This document shows, piece after piece, positions 56,507 to 64,000 of a stretch of 64,000 bases of DNA. The position numbers and the translations under genes were made by a program. A model generated the notes under the pieces. That model saw nothing but the letters and a program-made list of their open reading frames with translations, ran no database searches and was not told where the DNA came from. Source of the DNA: Viola odorata (lineage: Eukaryota; Streptophyta; Magnoliopsida; Malpighiales; Violaceae). Position 1 is the first letter of the stretch. Every line of letters starts with the position of its first letter. Where the stretch lies: contig OY829543.1 in assembly GCA_963691705.1 (NCBI GenBank), positions 51,130,564 to 51,194,563 of the forward strand. Reading direction: 5' to 3'.

Positions 56507-58305
56507 TCCCCTCCCCCAAACTATTCTATCTCTTTGCCTTCGGGCTGATTTTGTACTTTATTTTCGCGGTGAACAATTTCCTTTCCCTTTCCCTATCTCT
56601 CTTTGAACTGCGTTTGTTTGATTCCTTTCTCCACACCGAGGATGGTGTTTTGTTTTAGTGTGGGGATGGGTTTCATACTTTTATGATATATTTTGTGTGC
56701 ATTTTTAGCATATTTTGCATGACTGCTTGATTATTATCGTATTGCATGAGTGTTTGCCTTGTATATGCATGATTTTGCCCGATTTGAATTTCCCTCAAAA
56801 GATTTTCTACTATTTACACTACCCCCGTTCTTAAACTCACTTTTGATGGAATGCACAGAGTAGGTCCACTTCACACAGAATCTTCACCCACTGCACCAAA
56901 ACCACTTGCACACTATACTGCCTGTTAGCTCTTATGACTGCGTCTTGCCCTAGCTGCTTGCAATCAATGAATTTTACCTTGTGAGTGTTTAAGCTTCCAT
57001 GCCGCACTTTATTTCTGAGTGGATGCGTGATTTGTGTGCTTGCCGAATTTGCATGAGACCTCTAGGGTATAGACATGATTAGACATGGGAATACGATGAT
57101 ATGATTAGGGACCTTGCACTTTTCTTTGTTATCTTTTTTCTTGCTTTTTATCTCTTTACCCACATGCTCACCCCTTTCTTTCACTACCCTTCTAACTACT
57201 TGAGCCGTTCCTTTCTTTTCTTAGCAGGTGAGAGGTGCCTTCGGCAGTGGTAAGGTGGGACAGAGAAAATCAACATCTTCGATGAGGGGGTATTGAGCTG
57301 CTTGACCGAGACACTGAGAGCAGAATAAGAAGCTGAAAACAGAAAAGTTGTAGAGAACTGAGCTATAAACATTCCACTGCTACATCGAGATGCTGAAAGC
57401 AGTAATATGGCAACTATCACAGAGCGCATCAGAGAAGCAAAAGCTCTAGTGTGGGGATTCCTGATGACTCGACCTAAATGATCAAAAACAAATAGAGCAT
57501 CCCAGTAAGCAATATGGAGACCAACTGCTAGGCCGAGCCGTTCACATCATGTGCGTACTGAAGATCAGAAGCCCAAGGGAAATTTTGCTGCTCCAAGTTC
57601 AACAATTCAGAATATCATATTCGCTCCCTCCTTGCTCAAAATCAAAATAAAAAAGAGAAAAAAAAAAGAAAAAAAAAGAAAAAAAAGGAATAAAACATTT
57701 GAGCAAAAGGGAGTACAAATTCAGAACTGTACAGAACACTTCAAAGATCAGAAGACCGACGACACTATCTGACAGAAGATACCCCCACTCTCCTTCAGCG
57801 TTCTCTGTCTTGCCCGCGCCATTGCCATCAGGAGGTCTTTCTCACCGACTTGTCTTTTTCCAGCTAAGAAACTTCTATCCTTCCTTCTCTCTACTTTGAA
57901 CCCCCTTCTCCAAACATCTTATTTTTGCTTCACCCTTGCAAGGTCTCTATGATCATATGATTGCCCATGCGTGTGTTCTTTGTACTCGGGTCGTTATTGC
58001 AAATTTAGTTTTGTGCATGATCATTAGCATTGATGAGCGATAAACACCTAACTCTGTTTTTGAGCGTGAGTGAGAAACACCATATCTTGTGAGGATTGCT
58101 TGCAGTAGGCGGATGTAGAAAAGCTACTCTTCTGGTTTCGTTATTCCTTTAGAGTAGTGCAGAGTTCATCTAGGCTGGAGGGTGGCGTACTGCTTGGTCG
58201 AGGCGTAAGTAACTCTGTGTGTTGTGGATTGAGGCTGAGTGTTCCAGATAAGGTGATGCTTTCTGATTTTAATGCTCGAGGGCGAGCATCGGGGTAGTGT
58301 GGGGA
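56507..58305 (+). other. Athila 3' untranslated region
   Basis: No gene. It includes an A/G-rich run (57645-57695) and the segment 57892-58305, which is repeated at 46423-46848. It ends in the polypurine tract TAGTGTGGGGA. Confidence 0.75.
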
Positions 58306-59692
58306 TGTTTGATAGAGCGTTTTATGTCGATAATTCTTCCCTCTTTTGTATGCCTTTTTAGATCGTGTGCTACTTATGTTACTGTGTTTGTTCACTTTTT
58401 ACAGATCTGGGCATAATGAGAGGAAAATACGAAAAGAACGCTTTTCTATCACTTTCTGGATGCATTAGAGCAGCTAGGCCGAGCAGCTGGACGTTCGCGG
58501 AAGGCAGCAGTATCCTAGCGAGAAAAGGAAACAAGCGCGATAAAGGAAAATATCGGATCTGCTCAATTAATGTTCCAGAAGTCCCAATCGCAGTAGAAGT
58601 CCTATGGGGAGTTGAATTCAAATCGGATTAGGAGTTTAATTTGTAATAATCATATAAATACTTTAGTAATTAGGGTTTTCGGGATATCTCCTCTTTTTTT
58701 CTCCCGCTGACTTTTGGCGCCACCACTGCCTTCGGCAACCTTTGTTTTCTCTTCAATAAACCGGAGTAGTTGCTCCGGCCGGTAATCAATAAGAATTCTT
58801 CTTCATCTTCTCTTCTAATTTACTTATGCAAATTATTTATCTAATTGTCTTTACTTTTAATATGAGCGGCTAAGTCTCTCCGTTCTTGGTGAGAGTCGAT
58901 TGAAGGTTGCAAGGGAAGTCGTGAGGTCAAATTGCACTTCATAAATTCTGTGTTGGTATCTTCTTGTTCAATGATTAATTGTCAATTTACCTAGGATAAT
59001 TATTAGTTTGATCACCTAGTAATTGAACTAGAGTAATTACTATCGTCCTTGTAGTTATACCTAACGCGAAGCTGCAGGGTAAAGCAGATAACCATTTTGG
59101 TCCTGACTGGAAACCTGGTATCCCCCAGTTGGATTGAACAAGTCGTTAGGGTAGAGCCTCAAGCGTACCGAGTGTCTCGCCCTAGACGCATCTTACCTCT
59201 TCTTCATGGGCATCTGAGTGTTGCCTCCATAAGCGTACCTTGGAGGACGACGGACTGTCAAGGTTAACCCATAAGCGTACCTTGGGATAACTTATATTAC
59301 GAAGGTAAGCAGGGGACCTAAGCGTACCTGGTCCCTATAGTGCGTCTATCAGCTCGGGGTAGACGATGCTTGCGCCAATGACCGGCTGACCATAATTGCA
59401 ACCGCATTCGTATTCTTACTGAGAACTCTTGTCCCTTCTGATTTCTTAGTACTTCTATCACTCTTTGTTATTAGTTGTTATTTATTTTCGTAGTTAATAA
59501 TTAGATTAATCAAACAACCATTCAAAACCCCCCTTCGGTTACTTGTTGCTTGGATTATTTAGTTTGCCAAATTGATTTGAGTATTGGTCCCTTAATCCCT
59601 GTGTTCGATCCTGTTACCATTATACACAATTTATTATGCACATTGACTGCAGGTTTTATTATTATTTTTGCATGTGCTTCGACAACACATCA
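58306..59692 (+). repeat. Second (3') LTR of the Athila element
   Basis: 1387 bp, same ends as the first LTR, about 98.5 percent identical by eye. The next base belongs to a universal stress protein exon. Confidence 0.92.
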
Positions 59693-59945
59693 CAGTTCTA
59701 AAACACGCGTTGCAGATATGCAGCGAGAAAAAGGTGATCGTATAAATGAACATCAGTTAGGTTTCCGTTTTTGCTATTATATATTGATAGTGTTTGTTGT
59801 TACTTTGTTATTATTTTTATGTATAGGCGAATGTGAAAACGGAAGTGGTGGTCGGGGATCCGAAGGATAAAATTTGTGAAGTTGTTGACAGTTTGCAAGC
59901 CGATTTGCTTGTGATGGGTTGTCGTTCTTTTGGCCCTATTAAAAG
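59693..59945 (+). pseudogene. Universal stress protein gene fragment (two exon pieces)
   Basis: Piece 1 (59693-59733) reads VLKHALQICSEKK up to a GTGATC donor. Piece 2 (59827-59945) lies between a TATGTATAG acceptor and a GTAGTT donor. It reads ANVKTEVVVGDPKDKICEVV and then DSLQADLLVMGCRSFGPIKR. These are the middle strands of the UspA fold, including the VVGDP loop and the LLVMGxRxxG segment that leads to the ATP-binding loop. Frames match across the intron. The start of the gene is cut by the Athila LTR and is not found on its other side. The exon with the final GSVSxxC segment is not found before the GET3 exons. It is therefore a fragment. Confidence 0.82.
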
Positions 59946-60723
59946 GTAGTTATCCACTTGCTTGTAGTTTTTCTATTGATTCGACTAAATGTTTCTTTTG
60001 TTGAAATTATGTCCACCTTGAGGGGTGTTGAGTTAGAAAGCATGGTTTGGTGATTATGGTTTATAGTGCTTGTCCCGTAACTGAAAATGTGACAGACTGT
60101 TGGAGTATATGACTTAATGAGTTCTTCTTGAATTTATACAGTTTTCTTGTGGCAATTTGTTGTTAAATTCTGTGAAAACCTTTGAATGGAATGGAAATTC
60201 AACCACTGCTGGCCCAGTTTACTGGGTCATGTCTGCTTTCTTGTTTCTAGTGCACTGCTGGCCTAGTTGTTGTTATTGGGATATCGATGCACTTTTGGGT
60301 TTTTTGATTTGTTCTTGTTTGAGTTTTTAATAGTGTGATTTGGAATTGGAGATATGTGTGGTTTCAATTGATGAATTGTAGTTTTGTGGTTATGTTTGGT
60401 GGAGAAGGATAATAATCTGGATTGTTTCTTAGCTAAGAGTAATTTACTTTATGCAGAAAGAATAGGCAATTATGTTGAAAAAGTAAAGGAAGCAGTGTCA
60501 GTGCTTTAAATTTCTTAGCACATCAAGCAATTTCCTTTAGATTGTGTGCCCTTTTTTAGATTTTATATAACATATGAAGAGTGAATGCAAAAAGTAGTAA
60601 GTTGAATCTTTGCTGATGATGGAATGTTCTATAAAAAAGAGAGGTTGCTGCTGTCCATTTAGCTTCTTGGGAAAACTTGAGTGATTGGTTAAAAATGAAT
60701 ATTCTTGTGTACTACCTTGGCAG
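59946..60723 (+). other. Intron-like sequence between USP and GET3 fragments
   Basis: T-rich, with no ORF or repeat. It starts with a splice donor of the USP piece and ends with a splice acceptor of the GET3 piece, so a chimeric transcript could be spliced across it. Confidence 0.45.
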
Positions 60724-61359
60724 TGAGATCAGTGGTTGCTCCAATAGAAGAAGCTGCTGGTTATGAAATGGTTTCTGGAACACAGCGCAAATATTACATG
60801 CTTGGTGGGAAGGGTGGTGTAGGAAAGACTAGTTGCGCTGCTTCCCTTGCTGTGAAATTTGTGAACAATGGGCACCCTACTTTAGTGGTCTCAACTGATC
60901 CAGCTCACTCCTTAAGTGATTCTTTTGCACAGGTTTGAGCATTGCCAACAGACTTAACTTTTTTTTTCCCTTTCCCTTGCAAGTATTAATATCTAACGTA
61001 TGCATTTTTTGATGCATCTTTGTCTTTGCTTTGACAAAGGATTTGACTGGTGGTATGCTAGTGCCAGTTGATGGGCCTGAAGCCCCACTGTTTGCACTTG
61101 AGGTACAGTGACAAATTTTCTGATTTTCCCCCCTCTCTGTAAAGTAGCTTGCATATTTTCTTAACGAGATAACAGTGCTGTGATAAAAATAATATAGTGA
61201 TAATAAATGTGAGTGATTTTAAAGGAATTTTCTTGCTTACATACTCAGATAAATCTTGAAAATGCTAGAGAGGAATTTCGTTCAGCAACTCAGAAAGATG
61301 GTGGAACTGGAGTCAAAGATTTCATGGAAGGAATGGGCCTTGGAATGCTTGTTGAACAG
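60724..61359 (+). pseudogene. Plastid GET3-type ATPase gene fragment (three exons)
   Basis: Exons: 60724-60932 ([13 protein letters not shown], then the P-loop [10 protein letters not shown], then [14 protein letters not shown]), 61040-61102 (DLTGGMLVPVDGPEAPLFALE) and 61249-61359 (INLENAREEF, GTGVKDFMEGMGLGMLVEQ). All borders are GT-AG and phases join. This is the N-terminal third of the ArsA/GET3 ATPase family, which binds tail-anchored membrane proteins. The sequence before the P-loop fits the organellar GET3B type. The transit-peptide exon is absent upstream. The next exon (usually LGELKLGELLDTPPPG) is not found in the remaining 2.6 kb. The catalytic P-loop is intact. It is either a captured fragment or the 5' part of a gene with a very long next intron continuing past the window. 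Confidence 0.85.
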
Positions 61360-63040
61360 GTAATGCCTCGTTGTGTAACTTAATCTCTAGTATTGATGAC
61401 CAGTTTGAATGCAATTAAGGTGACAACGTGAACTAACATACAAATTCACACTTATTTGGCTCTAATTAGTTGTCATAGTAGCTTAATGTTGTCATTGTTT
61501 AGTGAATATCATGGCGTTATTGTTATAATCCATAAGAGTATGAAGTGAAATATAATCTGTCAACTAAGGATGTTAGATACAATATCAGGAAACAGAGGAT
61601 GCCTTATGAAATTCTAGTACAAATAGAGGTTCTTTATTTATTTATTCATTTCCACCCATAGAGAAATCAGGAAAAAGGGAATTCACTTTCTGTTTCTGCT
61701 TATTTTTAGATGTACTATTTTAGGAATCTAGGGGCAAAGCCTTCCACATTCTTGGTGGTTTCTTTTTCCCGTAGTGTGGAGTTTCCATCACTGTCCATAT
61801 GTGTACGTATGCTGGCTGCATATACCACTGCATGATAAAGCATCTTTTCAATAACTGTGTTCAGCAAGTAGGGCTAGATGTTTTATTTCTGGAAATTTGG
61901 GTGTTGATTCTCACCATTGACTTCACTATGCTAAGACGTTTGGAATTTGCAAATAATCCTTGTGCTGTGGGCTTTTTGAGCAGCGTTTTTTTCTGATTTT
62001 TTATCACTATTGCGCTCAACTTGTTGAGTGGTTTTGTGATGCTTGACCAATTCTCCTCTCATTCGATGCAGAACTGCTGTAAACACAACACGGGGAACCT
62101 CTCACCAGCTATGTGTCGTCACCTCTTTCTTTTATGTTATATGAGTAGTGTGGGAAGAGAAGCTTTCAAGTCCAAGTCATGATGTGTAGTACAGTCTTGT
62201 TTGTTGTGCAATTGTTTTTATGTATGTATTCAAGCCACTTTCTGCTCAATGTGCGGTTGTTGTGCGGGTTAATTTCACGGCTAATGTTTGCTTAAGTTGG
62301 TAATTTCAGGGCCACTTGATTTACAATAACTGTGGTTGAAGTTCAGAATGCCATGCTTTAAGGGTTGAATATTTTGCCCAGATTCTTTAGTTTTTGCAGA
62401 TTACAAAAGTCATCTAAATGCGTATCATTTGACATAATTGATGTTGCTATTGTAAATTTATAATTCTAGCTAATTTGCGGCTCTAGTGAAGTATTTGGGA
62501 GAATCTTGTCGCTAAATAAAATTTAATTTTAATTTCTTTTTCAAAATATTTTCGTTGCTAAGTAAATTGACAATTGATAAAATGTGAGAAAATGTTGCAT
62601 TACAAATGTAGTTATGAAACAATCCAAACCATTTTTATTTTGTTTGATAGATCATACAATATTCTGATAATCTATATACACAATTCGTAACATCAAATGA
62701 ATTATAATATTTAAATGCAATATTAGAAGATTGATGTTATATTTAATAAGTTTTCCCTTTTTAAAATGACTATTAAATTTTCAAATGATTTCTTCTTTTC
62801 ATTACAAATATTTTCGGTTTTCCACAAAAAATGAAAACGCGCGAAGTAAACACATTTTTCAGTTTTCAGATCAGGAAATTCTTACATTCAGTGCGAAGTA
62901 AACGCGTTCTCTAGTTTTTCTGATCAGGAAACAAACGCAAAGTAAACACATTTTCCAGTTTTCAGAATGAAAAGAAAATTCTCGAAAATTCTCAAAAACA
63001 ACAAATTAAAAATTAAAAATTCTCCTAGGTAAATGGGCCC
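61360..63040. other. Non-coding region after the GET3 fragment
   Basis: It begins with a splice donor. No further GET3 exon and no other gene are seen. From about 62450 it is AT-rich and contains a short degenerate tandem repeat (62838-62975). Confidence 0.5.
62838..62975. repeat. Degenerate tandem repeat, core GCGAAGTAAACACATTTT
   Basis: Three units starting near 62841, 62893 and 62936, each followed by CAGTTTTCAG or CTAGTTTTTC and GATCAGGAAA variants. Confidence 0.75.
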
Positions 63041-63203
63041 TTATATTTGTAATTATGCAAGCTTGTTGGGATTTGGGGATGTGTGCCTCCTCATGTTAGT
63101 TCTGGTATAGGAACTATGAAGCCAATGTCATAATCTATTTTTTGTTATTACACCCACTATTGAGCTATTTTCGTCTACCATAAATATCAATGTGTATATT
63201 ACT
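63041..63203 (+). repeat. Right copy of the 152/163-bp direct repeat
   Basis: It matches 45897-46048. The only indel is 11 bases (CCCACTATTGA) before GCTATTTTCG. It lies 40 bases before the SGR2-like exon at 63244, so this is the native intron end. Confidence 0.9.
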
Positions 63204-63243
63204 TTTTTTCCTCCTAACATGAGTTCACATGTTGATCTAACAG

Positions 63244-63290
63244 GACAAAACATTTGAGCATCCATATCTTCAAGCCATTGGAGCATATAC
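63244..63290 (+). CDS. Internal exon of the SGR2-like DDHD phospholipase gene
   Basis: Between a CTAACAG acceptor and a GTAAGTG donor, 47 nt read DKTFEHPYLQAIGAY plus AC of a Thr codon. It continues RIDHMLQ of the exon at 45420-45520 in phase. Its end (AC, phase 2) fits the G that opens the terminal exon type seen at 10731. In DDHD proteins this is the loop just before the final YWxxxD segment. The terminal exon of this copy is not found by 64000. Confidence 0.75.
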
Positions 63291-64000
63291 GTAAGTGCTT
63301 TGTCCTTGGAGATTACCTATTCTTAGTAAATGTGGCATGGTTTTTATTTCCTTTTCCATTTGCAATTTTGCCTTGTTACCTGTCACACGTGTTTGTGGTC
63401 ATCTTCTGTAATGAAGAAGCATGTGTTTTCTTCTCTCTTTTGGCTGCAGTCACATGCAAACCCTAATATCCAACAATTGGGGATGTTTTGGTTCTGTTTC
63501 TATGATGTTTAGTTCCCAATCTGCTTGGTCGAGTTGAGTATGTTCTGTTTCTGTAAAGTTCTGTTGTAGAGGTAGAATTCCCTTTTGCTTGTTTCTCTTG
63601 GCAACTTGCATGCGGCGTGCATCCTAACTTATGTGCCATAGGGGTTTCCTGGAAGTGGGGTGGTTGAGGCCACTGTATGACTTTCAGCTAAAGGGATGTG
63701 GTGGCCAAATTTTTGTTCATTTGTGCCAAGGTGCTGATGTGTAACAGGGAAGCTAGGAGATTATGGCGGAGGTGAGGTGTGATAGAGGATAGTCAATTCG
63801 TTATAAAATCAAAAAGTTATTAGTGTTGTTAGTATGTTATGATGACTTGATATGTTCACGCCCACCTTTGGAATCGAAAAGCATGACACAGTGCCATGAG
63901 GACTGGTCCCGAGATGTAGCAAGGCCTTGAAGATGATTGCACACCTTATCGAAGGCCAAGAATTATGCGCGGAACGCTCAAGTCGTGAAAACGGAGCATT
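63291..64000 (+). other. Intron or downstream sequence of the SGR2-like copy
   Basis: It starts with a good splice donor. No terminal DDHD exon or other gene is recognised to the window end. Confidence 0.5.

Larger units (their letters stand above)
46423..59692 (+). mobile_element. Ty3/gypsy Athila retrotransposon with extra 3'-UTR sequence left of its first LTR
   Basis: LTRs lie at 46849-48236 and 58306-59692 (about 1388 bp, some 20 differences by eye). A tRNA-Asp-type PBS, gag, pol without chromodomain, and a large sense-strand ORF after pol mark it as Athila lineage. Unusually, 46423-46848 (the 3' UTR with its polypurine tract) is also present before the first LTR, nearly identical to 57892-58305. 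The structure is thus a truncated 3' end + LTR + body + LTR. The right end lies in a universal stress protein exon (CAGTT next), but no CAGTT precedes the left end. Confidence 0.9.

Noticed and set aside
59693..63040. Helitron carrying the USP and GET3 fragments
   Set aside because: The gene-fragment content fits, but no 5' TC end and no hairpin plus CTRR 3' end could be identified; kept only as a hypothesis.

Overview
The window is nuclear DNA of a flowering plant, almost certainly a eudicot. It contains a TIR-NBS-LRR resistance gene (a class essentially lacking in grasses), spliced plant genes, a nuclear copy of chloroplast ndhD and several families of plant LTR retrotransposons and MITEs. 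Nothing in it fixes the family or species. About two thirds of the sequence is transposable element.

Layout. 1-10115: the right-hand part of a decayed Ty3/gypsy Tat-lineage element on the minus strand (5' LTR 9541-10115; its 3' LTR lies left of the window). 10731-10971: last exon of a DDHD-domain phospholipase gene like SGR2. 12168-16087: a TIR-NBS-LRR gene with at least four disabling lesions. 16800-23788: the 3' part of an FCF2-like pre-rRNA processing gene (minus strand). Its last exon is split by a young Ty1/copia element (17077-22622), and an ndhD plastid insertion lies just beyond its stop. 24277-24459: an F-box N-terminal fragment whose start codon abuts a hAT MITE. 24465-30584: two hAT MITEs, a MULE-like MITE, a Stowaway MITE and a 1.66-kb long-TIR element. 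31079-31743: a second, internally deleted copy of the TNL. 31837-43070: a full-length, young Tat element (777-bp LTRs, TSD AAAAT). 43117-43263: a second FCF2 fragment. 45184-45520 and 63244-63290: three more SGR2-like exons. 46423-59692: an Athila element. 59693-61359: exon fragments of a universal stress protein gene and a plastid GET3-type ATPase gene.

How the parts relate. The order TNL, then FCF2-like appears twice (about 12-24 kb and 31-43 kb), which suggests an old segmental duplication later expanded by insertions. SGR2-like exons also occur on both sides of this block, with compatible splice phases. The copia element and the second Tat element are recent by LTR similarity, but each carries a frameshift or stop in its coding region.

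Most notable observations. (1) Both Tat elements carry an antisense gene between pol and the 3' LTR. In both, two ORFs are separated by a 69-74 nt GT-AG intron whose removal gives one continuous 740-830 aa protein. (2) The copia element has non-canonical TA...TA LTR ends and sits inside the last FCF2 exon. (3) Every in-frame stop I identified in the Athila pol and extra ORF is TAG. (4) A 152/163-bp direct repeat brackets 17 kb of foreign sequence inside an SGR2-like intron.

All identifications rest on reading the sequence and on family knowledge; no database search was run.
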